Shown one piece after another: positions 9,245 to 21,379 of a DNA stretch of 64,000 bases; position 1 is the first letter of the stretch; each line of letters opens with the position of its first letter. The notes under the pieces were generated by a model, which worked only from the letters and a program-made list of their open reading frames with translations, was not told where the DNA came from and made no database searches. The stretch lies in assembly GCA_023213395.1 (NCBI GenBank), contig CM041465.1:108383741-108447740 (forward strand). Direction: 5' to 3'. The stretch is from Cycas panzhihuaensis (lineage: Eukaryota > Cycadophyta). The position numbers and the translations under genes are program-made.

Positions 9245-11025
9245 GTGATCATGGTAGACAACTGTGAGAATATAGGGATGGCGATGCTCAGCTTCACCGA
9301 GATGATGTCTAGGGAGGACAAGGGGGTCTTTCAGAGGTGTGGCCTGCTGAAGGTCCTAAAGACACCTCAATACATGTCAGACCAGAGGCTACTGATTGAT
9401 ATAGTGTCATATTGGGATCGGAGGAGGCACGTTTTCCACCTACCCCAGGTGGGAGACGTGACAGTGACGCTGAGAGACATCAGGCAGATACTAGAAGTGC
9501 CAGCGATCAGAGGTCAGAAGATCGGGAGTGCTACCTAGCAATGAGGTAGCACACAGAGAGGCAGCAGCATTTTTCACAAGGCTAGACAGATATGAGAGGA
9601 GAGGGGTCCCTCTCCAAGCTATGGTACTATCTAGAGTTCCTCGTGTGAGGAAACTCATCACATTATGTATTTTATTCTAGGTCTCCTGGAAACAAAACTA
9701 TAGGGATATCCTTGGGGGATGGATGGATGTAGTGCGTTATTGCGAGGCTGACGAGAGTATGGACTGGGCTACCTTGATAGTGGCGAACCTCATCACACAG
9801 CTGGATGTTATCAGGATGACAGGTCGAGGAGGACTGTCATATAGCATGCTACTACAGTGTTAGTTCTTTGATCATTTTAGAGCAGTGGCACTAGCAGGGG
9901 GACCCCACCCCATTGCAAAGTGGGCCTTGATGGTCCACAGGTGGTAGACTAGAATAATAGGGATAGAGGACCAGGGCCATGTCTGGCACTCAGTGGAGGC
10001 TATATCGCTAGACCTCCTCACTATGATGGACCTCATAGCAGACCCATATAGAGCAGTGAGTTGGGATAGTGACGACGAGGTAGGGGGAGTCGGGATGCTC
10101 CTAGGTGATGACAACGGCAGCAATAGAGGAGATGGGGCTGGCCTGTCATGACCTGTAGGAGAGGCAGGTCCATCAGGGACAACAAGAGGAGGAGCAGGGC
10201 CATCCGGGACTACCGGCAGAGAGGTAGCCCCATAAGGGACTGCAGAGGAGAGCAGGGGGCCAGTGACACAGGCCCGCAGGCTACGGATCATGAGGAGATC
10301 CAGAGAGGCAATAGTAGAGCCAGTCCCAGTGAGGAGAGAGGCCCTAGCAGAGGAGGTACCAAAGGAGGAGGTACTAGTAGCTAGTGGAGAGCCAAGGGCA
10401 GAGGAGCCAGTAGCCGTAGCAGGTGAGGCCTTACTTTCCTCATCGTTTAATAGTCAGATAGATAGTTTGATTTTGTTTTATTATGGTATATAACTAGATA
10501 CATACTGACATATGACATGTTAGGTTTGCAGGTACCGCAAAGATCCAACGGTTGGTAGAGGCCATGGTGAGGGAGATGTTCCCTCAGGTATACACAGAGG
10601 GGCAGCCACCCATCCAGGCTGAGGATGTACCTAGATCCTCAGGTACCCACATGACAGCATTCGCCCCATTAGCGAGGGTGAGAGATATATGGGCTATAGA
10701 GTCCCAAGAGCATATAGCATTCAAGGGACAGATTCAGCGAGAGCTGGACGAGGCTCAGGGCCTGCTAGACGTATTACAGAGTTGCGTACATGCACTAGAG
10801 GCTCAGGGAGAATTCGAAGGGGATATGGGGAGCCATATCCAAGTGGTAGTGCTAGAGAAGAGACTTCAGGGGATGGAGGAGAGGCTTTGCCTCATAGAGA
10901 TAGAGCAAGTTTGTATCCAGCTGTGATACGATCGACTGGTCAAGGATATGGCAGCATCGAGGTTAGCATGGAGCAGGACTCAGATCCATACGGCAGTGAT
11001 GACCCTGAGGAGGCCATGAAATGAG
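9245..11025 (+). pseudogene. Antisense extra ORF with plant-mobile-domain-like region and intron (copy 2)
   Basis: This is the better-preserved copy of the extra ORF. The first 97 codons (9245-9538) include FHLPQVGDVTVT and RDIRQILEVP blocks resembling plant mobile domain proteins. A frameshift near 9535 and further shifts follow. 10148-10422 encodes an Arg/Glu/Pro-rich linker. After an intron (10423-10531), 10532-10926 encodes a helical tail with LEKRLQGMEERL, likely coiled coil. Joining 10422 to 10532 keeps the frame exactly (GGT glycine across the junction). The ORF runs opposite to the host element. A separate promoter is implied but not identified, and function is unknown; the element may have acquired it from a gene or a DNA transposon. 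Confidence 0.72.
10423..10531 (+). other. Predicted intron in antisense extra ORF (copy 2)
   Basis: Donor GCAG|GTGAGG and acceptor TTTGCAG|GTACCGC flank 109 nt. One leftover base before the donor plus two after the acceptor restore a codon, and the downstream frame stays open for over 120 codons. Copy 1 has the same sites and length at 3223-3115. Confidence 0.72.
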
Positions 11026-11754
11026 GGGAGCAAGGCTGGGAGCTCGCAGAGACTCAGGAGGAGTCTTAGAGGGATATGGCCTCTAGGAGAGGGATCACAT
11101 AGACCAAGAGATAATACCCTAGGAGTAGGACAACAGTAGGATAGTACTTATATATCTGATTTTGACAGGGGAAAGCACGGGCCTCTAGGGGGTCATATAT
11201 ATAGAGTTATATGATTGTACCCCCCCTGCAAGGACACTGGATTCCTATATGTACGATATATGATTTTTATGTATATATAGAGACAGGGCAATTGATACCC
11301 TATTTTGATATGTATGTTTTATTGTATATGAGGTAGATGTTTTGCTATGTATGACATAGATGTTTTGTTATGTGATGCACGTATTTCCTTCCATGCATGG
11401 CCATATATCTAATAGGAGCACACACGACCACCATGATTAGAGGTGATAGACACATGTGGGGTTAGAAATAGGGCGACATGCATATCCACATGGGACCATA
11501 GCGGGATATACAAAGGAAATACTGAGTGAGAGGGGGAGTAACGATACTCTAGGGCATCGTCCTAACTGGGGGATGCCCAAATAGGAGGACAAAAGTCCCA
11601 AAAGAACATGGGAACACGGGTTCTGTGGGAGGAACCAGAAAGAAACGGAAGAGACCATCCTAAGTTATCATTCCACCCGTGGCTGAGAGAAATGGGAACA
11701 ACTTAAGATGGTAGTTTAGGCTTATTTTGGAGCGTGGGTTTGGTGACGGCAAGG
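11026..11754 (-). other. 3' untranslated spacer of copy 2 with one hairpin unit
   Basis: Non-coding counterpart of 1907-2621. The hairpin unit is at about 11660-11720 (CCATCCTAAG...CTTAAGATGG). 11200-11350 is rich in TATATA. The block 11430-11640 containing GGGGGAGTAACGATACTC recurs at 34350-34400. Confidence 0.65.
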
Positions 11755-12093
11755 TCACGTGTAAAACTTCTTAAGGAACTTTCCATTAGTAGCTTTCTCA
11801 AACTCAAGACCTTCCAGGGTGGTGATCCTATAAGTACCATTACTGAGGGTTTCGATAATGATGAAAGGGCCAACCCATCTAGGTTTGAATTTGGTCAAAC
11901 AATCATGAAGATATTCTAATTTGAGGATATGGTCCCCAAGAAATAAAGGACGAGAATGAAGATATTTATCATAGGTCCTTTGTGAGTGAGCTTTAGATAC
12001 TAGGTTAGCCTGATAAGCAGCTAAATGTCTTTCATCCAAAGCTTCGAGGTCTAGGAGGTGAGCTTGGCAGATTAACTCCTCATCGATGAGACC
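11755..12093 (-). pseudogene. Integrase C-terminal fragment (Tat copy 2)
   Basis: The open frame reads ALDERHLAAYQANLVSK, then TYDKYLHSRPLF, then KFKPRWVGPFIII and NGTYRITTLEG, ending FLKKFYT. This is the C-terminal part of a Ty3/gypsy integrase, with the intact GPF/Y-type core missing in copy 1. Upstream on the minus strand it joins the protease linker instead of an integrase core. It can bind DNA at most; no catalytic residues remain. Confidence 0.82.
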
Positions 12094-12199
12094 TCGAAGA
12101 GAGACTCATAAAGAGGGAATCTCAACTAGGTTGGGCATGGAGCCCGCTAAGTGCTCAAGCAAGGTTTCATCGTCTTCCAAATAATCCACCCCATGGATG

Positions 12200-12680
12200 A
12201 CTTTACTTCATATAGATGAAGTGCTAGAGGAAGTAGGAGTAATAGGACCATGGTGGTCATTAGGTTGTCCAATGTCCTCAACAGACTCTAAGTGAGAGTC
12301 AAGAAGGGGCTCCTTGGAAGGAGTGAAAGGAAGTTCCTTGAAGCCATCACCTGCGGGGGGTGATGGGGAAGAAGAACCAATGACCGGTGGGTTAGAGCAT
12401 GCAATGATATGTGTCACAAAAGGATGACTAGTCTCACGAATAGGAGGAGTTCCAGGTTGGGACCTAGAACAAGGAGGGTACATCCTACTGGTGCAGAGGA
12501 AGGAAACGGGGTGAAGATAATCCTCGTCCTTGTCGTGTGACTCGTTATCGTTGAATGAGACAAGGTACCCATAGCTCCCAACACCAATAGGAGTGAAACG
12601 CATAAGACTAAGAAAAGAAGATGTGAGATCTTCTTCAGTATGAGACGGATTGGGTATACGAATGGAGTAAGCTGAGGCAT
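12200..12680 (-). pseudogene. Linker region of gag-pol (copy 2)
   Basis: A minus-strand frame rich in Ser, Pro, Asp and Glu, with DNESHDKDEDYLHPVSF and PPAGDGFKELPF blocks, is the counterpart of 942-1566. The conserved frame shows it was translated, probably as a spacer between protease and the lost RT. Confidence 0.55.
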
Positions 12681-12721
12681 GAGTAGAAGGGCCCTAGCTT
12701 ACCTGATTAATAAGACAAGTT

Positions 12722-13545
12722 TATTTAGCAAGTGGGCATTCGCGGGAAACAACCCTCATCCATCTATCATGGATGAATTTAAGTTGCCCTCAGAGAGTCA
12801 AACACACGGCTCCCATTTGGTCAAGCCATGGTTGACCTAAGAGAAGGTTGTAGTCGATGTCGATGTTAAGGACTACAATGTCAACAAGGACAGTCTTAGC
12901 CTTGAGGGTGAGCAGGATCGTGATGGATCCCAATGGGGTCTTTTTGCTACCGCCGTAGCCTTGGCATCACCATAGAACAGGTTCCAAGGTAGAAATACCA
13001 AGCTCTTGCATGACACGCAAGGGCATGGCATTCACGGAAGAACCGTTATCAACAATAGTCCTTCGCAAGGTGTAGTCAGGTGTATCAATGGTAATGGTGA
13101 ATGGGAAGTTCCACTGACGTTCCCTTTCATACGTAGGAGGAAGGTCCTTAGGATCAAAAGAAATAATAGGCTTGCGACTTTGGGTGATGCCCAAAGCATA
13201 GATGGGTGCATCATTTGATCCTAAAGCTTCCAAAAGGAGGGCCCGTTGTTTGAGACAACTCCTCAAAATATCCATCAAGGACATTCCCGCAGTGACGGTA
13301 TGGAGTTCGTCAACAATGGAGAAAGGCTTACCCTTCGTAGTAGGTTAGGTAAGTGCCCTTCAAAAATCGTAATGACCCAAATGCACAGGAATGGCCTTGG
13401 GAAAAAGAAGCACTTCCAGAGGAGGGTTCTCTGGAAGAGGATCGAAAGGAGTAGAGGAAGAAGCACCATCTACTTCTTTGGCAGCTTCAGACTGAGTAAG
13501 GGCATACAAAGGAGTAGCATCAAGTATTTGGATCACCTTCTTTCC
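12722..13545 (-). pseudogene. Retropepsin-like protease region (Tat copy 2)
   Basis: The longest open piece (13284-12967) holds the active-site turn VDNGSSVN with the catalytic Asp present, preceded by DPKDLPPTYE and TITIDTP blocks. The flap and C-terminal part continue below 12967 after stops. Upstream sequence to 13545 matches the region before the protease in copy 1 (ATPLYAL, KGKPFSIVDELHT). Stops at about 13360 and after the LEPVLW block break it. Its role was cleavage of gag-pol within virus-like particles. Confidence 0.75.
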
Positions 13546-13619
13546 CTTATTCTAGGACTACAAAGGTGACGGAGTATGTCAGTTAGAGGAACAAGAGGAA
13601 GAGGACAAATCTTGAGCAC

Positions 13620-15865
13620 TCTTCCCTTTATTGCGGGAAGGATAGGAATTTAATGATCTTCCTCGGTTCCGGTTGTTCTTGGGTTGAGTGTTACGATCAC
13701 ATTCCCCATGTTTGGGGAATAGATCCTTATGGACCGGTTGATCTAGATTAGGCCTTGAGGCCCGTTTAGGGAATGAGTCATGTCAAGGGGCATCCTTGGG
13801 ATGCTGGGCCCTACAACGTGAGTCATCATGGAAGTACTTCCCATGAATGGAGCACCACTTCTTCTCAAGCGAGGGGTCTGTCTTCCTTGCTTGAGCTGAC
13901 TGGGCATTTCCATTCCTAGGGAGGGAAGCTTGGGTAGCTTGTTTAATTTGTTTATTAGAAGTTGGAGATGAAGGGGCTTGAAGTTTAAGCTCCTTCATCA
14001 TACATTCGAATGAACGTATGGCAAAAGTAAAGGGGTCTAAGTTCTTCTTAGTTAGATGAGAAGAAGACCTAGAAGATTGTTGTGGTTTGGTATCCTTGGT
14101 TGGAGGTGGTGCCTCATGTCGCTTTGAGGGATTGAGAGGCTTCTTGAGTCTAGCCTAGATCTCAATAGCCTCTAACATTAAGCACTTTACAATCGCAAAG
14201 TTGCATGTGGTCACCCCCATTTTAAGGACTTCCACATGTACTTTAGGGTGAAGTGCATTAACGAAAAGGTCTCTCTTCAACTCCTCAGGCAATGTGGCCT
14301 TAGTGAAGTGAAGAAGGTCATGGAATTGTCGCACAAAGTCATAATTCATCTCATCATGGCCTTGTTTGAGTGATAGGAGTGATTTCATTCTGCTCTCAAA
14401 TGGACAAGCTACATCAAAGTAGTTGATGAATTCATCCACCAATTGCTAAAATGAAAAGATAGAGTGGGCAGGGAGGTGATAAAACCACTTAAGGGCATCG
14501 CCCTGTAAAGATCATGGAAACAATTTCATTAAGATATGGTCGTAAGCCTAGTAATCAATACATGCCATAGAAAAGCTACGCACATGTTCTATTGGGTCTT
14601 ATGAAGAAGTTCCGTCAAATCTAGGAACTTCAGGAGGGTAAGGTGGCAGATTAGTTCTTAATGCCTCAATAAATAGAGGTGTCAATCTATAGTCCATGAA
14701 GGAACATACCCTTGCTTAGAATGTAGGATTAACGAATGATGTAGTAGGTAGTGAGCAAGGAACAGACAAGGGTGGCAAACCTATCCCTCCTTGAGGAAAT
14801 GCCCCTTGCTAGAAGGGGGCTTGAGGATAAGCACCTTGAAAGGGAGTTGGGTTCCCTTATGAAGGTGCAATGAAAGAGGCCATGCTAGATGGCAGAAAAG
14901 AAGGGTGTGGAACTGGGTTTTGCCCATATGGGCCACTCATAGGTGGTGCAACCTCATATAGGTATAGCGGGTCCACACCATAAGCTGGAATGTTGTTCCC
15001 TTTACCATGCCCCCAAGGTTGAGAAGTATAACCTGGGGGTATATAAAAGGAAGGACCAATAGGTTGGTTTTGGGGATATGAGGGAGCAGGTACCACATGA
15101 CTAGTGGCTAAAATGTTAGTAGAACCCATAGGCCTACTAGGGAATATATGCGTCACGTTAGGGGATGGCACATTAGCTTGGCTAGGAAAGGGTATGCTAA
15201 CCTTCAACCAAGGGAAAGACATACTACGAGAAGGTCCCGAAGAACAAGGACCATGGTGAGAGATGGAAGGTACAACATTCGTCCCCAAGGTTGGTGTAGG
15301 AATCAAGCGGGACAAACTCGCAGGAATAAAAGGGTTAGTGGTAGTAGGAGCGGTAGGTGCAGATAAAGAAGGCGGTAAGGAGTAGATGAAGAAGACGCTC
15401 CATTACGCAAAACGTCTTCAAACCACCTAGGACGCAATTGAAGGTGAGCCGCTTAAAAGCACTCGCTAATAGCTTCAACCACATTGGCAGGAGGGGTATC
15501 TACGTGACCATAAGAGGTGGACGGGACCTCAAATAACGTACACCCCTCAGGGCATTTCTCATAAGAATCACCAATTAAATGGTGAACCTCAAAAGAAAGT
15601 GAGTCTTCTACTGCATGGGTAGAAGGATGGATATCGAGTGAGTGATGTTGGCCGTCTGGATAGAAAAGAGGATCTTTATCCTCTTGGATGGATCCTAGAA
15701 TAGACGCAGGGAATTTGTGAGTTCCTGACGCAACTACGTGGTAGGCCCAATCAGAAGGGTATCCTTCCATAGTCGAATCAGAATCTGACGATGGAAGAGG
15801 ACAATACCTGGGATCTTCTAACAATGGAGGTAAGCCACATAAGCGACGAGAAAAGCGTCGCATAC
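13620..15865 (-). pseudogene. Gag polyprotein remnant (Tat copy 2)
   Basis: Three open pieces cover a gag. 15315-14857 is a Pro/Gly-rich N-terminal region with YGVDPLYLYEVAPP and a run of Pro/Tyr/Gly motifs. 14442-14155 is the retrotransposon gag core, with a MNYDFVRQFHDL block followed by LPEELKRDLFVNAL. 14001-13783 has a zinc knuckle of the form C-x2-H-x4-H-x4-C (WCSIHGKYFHDDSRC). This His-containing knuckle is the usual form in Tat and Athila gags. Gag packages the genomic RNA. Stops and frameshifts separate the pieces, so it is inactive. 15863-15453 may be the gag N-terminus. Confidence 0.75.
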
Positions 15866-16011
15866 AAAGCTAACTGACACTTTAGAAGAAAGAAAGGGTG
15901 ATAAAGAGTGCACGTTGGAGGCTGCCCAATGAAGGAAATGAAGTGGGAGGAACCACAAGAAGGTAGCAATACCAACAGAAAAGGGATGAAGACTAACTCC
16001 CTTACTGGCAA

Positions 16012-16031
16012 GTCCCTAGTATGGTCACTAG
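16012..16031 (-). promoter_or_regulatory. Decayed primer binding site, copy 2
   Basis: Immediately inside the LTR, the minus strand reads CTAGTGACCATACTAGGGAC. It aligns with TGGCGACCATCTTTGGGAC of the young element, so the TGGCG start has mutated. The priming tRNA is not identified. Confidence 0.55.
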
Positions 16032-18774
16032 TGGATGCGCGTCTATGGGATAACCGCCTAGTTACATAGGGATAGTAAGGATGATCAATGGCACTATCGG
16101 GTGCAGATAGGGACTTACAAGCAAGGCAAGTACCACGCAGGGCACCCCATTTACTGGAGTACGAGTTTGGGACCTGCGGATGGTACCCAACTACCTAAAG
16201 GTGGTTCCCCACTTCAACTAGGAAGAGGGGAGGCAGAATAGTAGCGTGGATAGATCTTGGAGAAGAATCCTTCCACCCTTAGATGGCCGGAAGGGAAGGG
16301 AGAGAATCCCTTAAAGGTTTCCCTATAGCAAAGGGAAATGAGTAGAGGCAAAGTAGGTGAATAGCCTACGGTTAAGTTCTCCTCAGTTGTCCAGCTAGGC
16401 GAAAGAAAACTGAGGGAAGATGAAGGGAGTGGGAATAATCGATCGATCAAGAGTTCCCCCCTTCGAAAGAGTAATAAAGAGAAAAGAGGATGCTAGGACA
16501 TACGCAAGTAAATTAAACCAAATATGACAAGCCAAGAGGGTAAGGGTGAAGTTTACAATTCGAAGGGAAAGGTTGGAGAGAAAAGCTTCCTAAAACCTTT
16601 TCCTATGATAGATGTAGTGCATAAAATATAACCAACGGAATGTAAACCAAAAGAGAGAGTCAATTTCCTTTTTCCTGTTAAGTGGTCTAATTACTACCAT
16701 GCAAAATCTTCTAAAAGAAAGAAAATGAAATAAAGCAAGAACGCATACCCGGAATAAAGATGCGATCAAAGTGGTAACACTCCCACAAGGTGTCCAAAAT
16801 CACTCCACGAAGTATGGCAAAAGAGGTGTCGCAGTAGGGCAAAGCGTGGGGCTTCCTTACCTTCCTCGAAAGTGACACTAGAGTGCCAAGAAAGGAGAAA
16901 AAAGAAAGTGATGGTAGCAAATGAGATGCTATAATAAAATATGAGCAAACACACTTACCTGTAAGAGAGAAAAGGGGGGAATCCCTTATGTCCTCTGTGT
17001 ACCTACAAGTAAGCACAAAATATCCCTTTCCAGAGAAAGGAGGCTAGCAACACAAAGTGGAGTCCCAATAACACGTGTACATATACAAAAAATAAGTTTC
17101 TATACATATATGTTAGTGTTCATGAATCACAAGGCTGCAGCAACAAACTATGGTAAAAACTACTCAAATGAATGGTAAGCAGATAGGTAAGCCTCGGAGT
17201 GGCCCACCTCCTGCAAAGAGCAACCCTATCCTCCCTCAAGAAGCCACAAGGCAGCGAGGGTATGGCTATGCAGCAAAGGTGCAAAAGAGCCCAAAGGAGC
17301 CCTCAATGAGTCAGAGTGTTATGGGAAGCAAACCGGGCCATTAAGAGAAGGGGCTGAGCCAAGAAAAAGTAACTGAGGCTTATGCGTTGCCTAGATGAGG
17401 GAAATAAGCCCGCAAACCAGTGCTACAACAAGTGCCAACGCTGATTTCAGTGGCTCGAAATGGCCTACTAATCCCTTACCCCACTCGAGGGATAGCACGG
17501 GGTCAAAAAGGAAGGTTTGGAGGGTGGGAGCCTCTTAGGGAGTGTGAAGGTGGTACAGAATCCACCCAGCTCTATCCCAAACCTTATGGAACCCTCCTTG
17601 GCCACTGTCCTGGGTGTGAAACATAGGAAAAGAGGCCTAAATAGTAGAGAAAAAAGTCCAAGGTAAAGGCAAGAAACAACCTTTGAAACAAGATAAGACA
17701 AGCTAATGCAAAACATACAAAACTGAGTATAAACTGGACAAAGGAAAGACTTTAAACCAATAAATACCTTTGGAGAAAATGGGAGGCATTTGCCTCTGCA
17801 AAAGCCTATTGAGAAGAGGCTAGAAAATCTGAGGAAAATCTGGGGTGTAGCAGGTATAGAGCCCCTACTAAGATGGCTAGAGGAAATCCTACTTCTGGGA
17901 CCACTAGGTGACTGCCTGGGCAAGGAGACCCTGAAAACTCCTCCAGGAGGCCCTCTCCAAGGCGTGCAGTAAGCTGTGAAGATGTCATAGCAAAGTTGAA
18001 GGGAGTTAGTTGCTGAAGAGTGGTTGCAGGTCTTGGAAAGGTAGTAGAGTAGTAGAAGATAGCAAATAGCAGGGCATTTTTCCTTGGTGATCCTTCAAAA
18101 GAGAGCCAAAAGATCCTAAAAATAAGTTGAGATGGGCTTAAATAATCAGCCCCAACCCTAATCGAGTGATTAGGGCTTGACTGGCACTGAGTTGGGTTGA
18201 GAGACACATGGCAATTCTATAATAAATACACAAATTACCACGGCGGTTTTAAAAAATAAGTTATAATAGTCGATCATGAAACTTCATGCATGATAAACTT
18301 CACGGTCATGAAATTTACTGCATGATGACCAGAAGATAAAATTGGCCCAAATAGCCAGTCAGGGCTATGGGCCAATATGCTAGGAGGCCAGTAGGGGGAC
18401 GGGCCCACCTGCCCAGAGGTAAGTAACAGACCAAAAGCCATAAGAAAAGTAATCATGGCACTCAAGGGTGCAATAAGGAGGCCAAATGGCAATGAATAAA
18501 CATGCGAGTGAGCATCACGTAAATCAAGTGAGTCTTAAGGGGAGTAGGGTAGATTGCAGGAAGTAATGCGGCCACTGGGGTGTTGCACTCGCTGGGAGTG
18601 TGCCCCTGCTATAGTCATCATAGGCTAAATGTATGTAGATGACACAAAACCATCTACAAAGACATAGCATGCAAATAAATATTCCTCACAAAAGAAAACA
18701 ACAATAAGGTGAGAAACATACCTGCACTTACCTGAGTCGACCACTCTGTATCCATTCCCAGAAGCTGGGAAACA
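16032..18774 (-). repeat. 5' LTR of Tat copy 2
   Basis: The 2743-bp LTR begins on the minus strand with TGTTTCCCAGCTTC at 18774 and ends with CCA at 16032. It is collinear with 6430-9212. It holds a CAGGTAAGTG donor-like site near 18734, a TATTTAA box (18144-18138), and the pyrimidine-rich downstream half. No coding capacity is supported. Confidence 0.85.
18138..18144 (-). promoter_or_regulatory. TATA-like box in LTR of copy 2
   Basis: TATTTAA on the minus strand after the same GGGTTGGGGCTGAT block as in copy 1. The conservation between diverged LTRs supports a promoter role. Confidence 0.55.
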
Positions 18775-18779
18775 AGATC

Positions 18780-20419
18780 TTTAAATGCCCATTCAAAAGA
18801 ATGAATGTTAAAGGTGAAGAGATCTATAATCTTATCAACCATACTAATAGAGGACATGGGCGAGGATTACTACCCACTTTGGTCATGTAGGGAAGGTAAT
18901 ACCTCATGATGTGGTGTGTTACAATTGATCTTCTTGAGACTAGCTTGGATCTTAATAGATTTGAGGGTTAAGAGCTTAGCTATAGCCAAATCACACATGC
19001 TTACTCCTATCTTAAGCACCTCTGGATGGACTTTAGGGCATAGAGCAGTCATAAAGATATCTCTATTCAAGTCTGTTGGTAATGTAGCCTTAAAGGAGTG
19101 AAGGAGGTTGTAAAATTAGTAGAAAACATCTTTATTAAGCTCATCCTAGCCTTATTTGGGAGTGGGGAGGGCTTTAACCCTACTCTTAAATGGTCATACG
19201 ACATCAAAGTAGTTGATAAATGAGTTAACCAATTAGTAGAAGTAGGTGATAGAATAAGAGGAAAGGTAATAGAACCACTTAAGGGCATTATCCTATAATG
19301 GTCAAGGGAAAATCTTCATGAAAATAGGGTCAAATACCCAATAGTTGATGCACACCATAGCAAACACTCTAATGTGATTAGGTAGATCTTAAGAAGAAGT
19401 GCCATTAAATTTAGGTATTTCTAGGGGATGGTATGGAAAATTAGTCCTTAGAACCTCAATGGAGAGGGGCCTCAACCTATAGTCTATAAAGGGACATACC
19501 TTTGGTTGAGCTAAATGATCAGTAGTGGGATATGTGGGGGTTAGATGAGAATAGTTTACTATGGCATAGAATGGATAAAGAGATAAGTAATAAGGGGTAT
19601 ATCCTTATTAGTAAGGAATATGAGGGTGTTGAATAGGGGGTTATTCTTGATTAGTGGAGGGGGACTACACCTAAGTATTGGTAAATTGAGTGTAGAGGTA
19701 GGTGAGGATACCTTGACCTACCTCATGCTTAAGTGGCATAGGTAGAGGTAACATGAGTTATTGTCCCTTAGGGAATGGAGGTGTAATTGGGTGGTCTGTG
19801 AGGTGCAATAAGTCCTCTTTTAGAGGAGACTAAAGGTATAATAGATTATGTTGCATGAGAAGTAGGGTATGATAAGGGATTTTGACCAAATAGACCTCCT
19901 ATAAGAGGGTTAATCCCATAAGGATGGAGTGGGCCTACCTCATAAGTGAGAAAGGAATGAGAGCCTCCATGCCCCTATTACTATGACCCCAGGGGGAATA
20001 AAGAGAGGGATCCATATGCCTAAGGCAAGGTCTAATGGGTATTCCTCCCTTTATCCCTAGTATTAGGGATAAGGAGAAATAGTAATAATAATGGGAAGAA
20101 TCAAGGCCATGCTTAGTTAGGAAATGGTTGTCTAAAGGGGAAGAATATTAGCTATAGCCTAAGAATGGGATGGAGCATATATGCTCTCTTTGTTTGGTGG
20201 AATGCTTATGGAAGTAGATGTTAAGGTCCCATCTTAAAGAGGGCTTATAATTATTTATATGAAAACCAAGGGAGGAATTAAGATAGGTCCCACGTTGTAA
20301 GCAAAGAGTAACCTATGGGCCCATCTAAGAGTAGTTTCTCCTACCACCACCTTAATGTGGGCCCTCAAGGCTTCTTTGATATCCCATAGAGGGATATGGA
20401 TTTGGTTAAGAGTTGGGAC
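18780..20419 (-). pseudogene. Gag remnant of Tat copy 3
   Basis: The piece 19070-18870 reads NRDIFMTALCPKVHPEVLK...CDLAIAKLLTLKSI and aligns closely with the gag core of copy 2 (RDLFVNALHPKVHVEVLK) and of the young element. 19288-19067 covers the preceding core segment out of frame. From 19300 to 20419 the sequence follows the Pro/Gly-rich N-terminal part of gag but has lost its frame. The zinc knuckle is absent because copy 2 has replaced the downstream part. Confidence 0.65.
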
Positions 20420-21068
20420 TATTGAGTAAACTTAGTTTTAAATAACTAAAACTTACTACCAAGATCTATTTATTTTGCAACAAGAATAATATTTGAAACT
20501 ATAACTAAGTGCAAGTATAAAAATCAGAGATCATTCAACATTCACACAAAACACATATAAATTACTAAGTTCACTAGATATAACATGGTAAAGCCCTAGC
20601 AGAGTGATATGGAAATATCCACATAGGAAAGGTATCAATCTTTATTAGTCAAGAATGAAAGATTTATACATGTAGTCCCACAAAATTCTTATAACAATAA
20701 TAATCGATAATTACCCACTTACAATGTGATGTAATACAATACAATGTAATACAATTACCTTAAAATGAGTTACATAAGAAGGTACATTAATCATAACCAT
20801 TGGATCTAGGTCTTTTTTATGAATGACCTAGATTCTCTTTATAAATTAATAGGTTTTGAGCCCTAGCTTTTTGCTTTGGGAGCTATTATCCTTGAAACCC
20901 CACTTGTGGGGTGGGGGGAGGTGGGGGGTTTTCGTATCCCCTATACCCCCTAGCTAAAGGGGGCTACTGCCCCCTTGGACCATCTCAAGGAAAGATTGGT
21001 GTGAAAAATCATGTGAATAAAGGCCAAAAAATTTAAGCCTCCTTATAATTATTATCATATATTTAATA
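20420..21068 (-). repeat. 3' LTR of copia 1
   Basis: It aligns along its length with 25191-25828, sharing the TATTGAGTAAA start and the CCTTATAATT..AATA end. Both copies appear to have TA rather than TG/CA termini. A G-rich stretch (20900-20930) and its C-rich partner near 20945-20975 could form a stem. Confidence 0.8.
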
Positions 21069-21379
21069 ATCTCCACCTTGAAACTAATTTTCCTAATACC
21101 TTTCCTAAACCATTCATCACCTTTCTTGCAAGCCAAGAGAAGCTACATACCATTTGAGCTTCTTTAGTAGTACTAATTTAGTGAATATATCTCCATAATT
21201 CTAGTTTATATGAACCTTCTCAAGTGCTACTCCACCTGCTTCAATAACTTGTCTCACCAAATGATATTTGCCAGTAATGTGTTTTGTCATAATATGATAA
21301 GTTAGATTTTTAACTAAGTAAATGGTACTTTGACTATCACAAAATAACTTTACCTTATCTTATACCCTTCCAAGCTCAC

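Larger units (their letters stand above)
9213..18774 (-). mobile_element. Tat-like Ty3/gypsy retrotransposon, copy 2 (5' LTR to extra ORF), pol-deleted
   Basis: Read on the minus strand: 5' LTR (18774-16032), primer site, gag (15865-13620), protease (13545-12722), linker, integrase C-terminus (12093-11755), spacer with one hairpin unit, and the antisense ORF (plus-strand 9245-11025). It is cut at 9213 by the insertion of copy 1; the rest must lie beyond the left edge. Its 5' LTR edge at 18774 abuts the gag of Tat copy 3, so it is inserted there; the adjacent five bases are AGATC. RT, RNase H and the integrase core are missing at the same join as in copy 1. Confidence 0.82.

Noticed and set aside
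2622-11025. One large palindrome formed by copies 1 and 2
   Set aside because: The inverted similarity comes from two insertions in opposite orientation; the centre (4430-9212) is LTR and internal sequence of copy 1 only.
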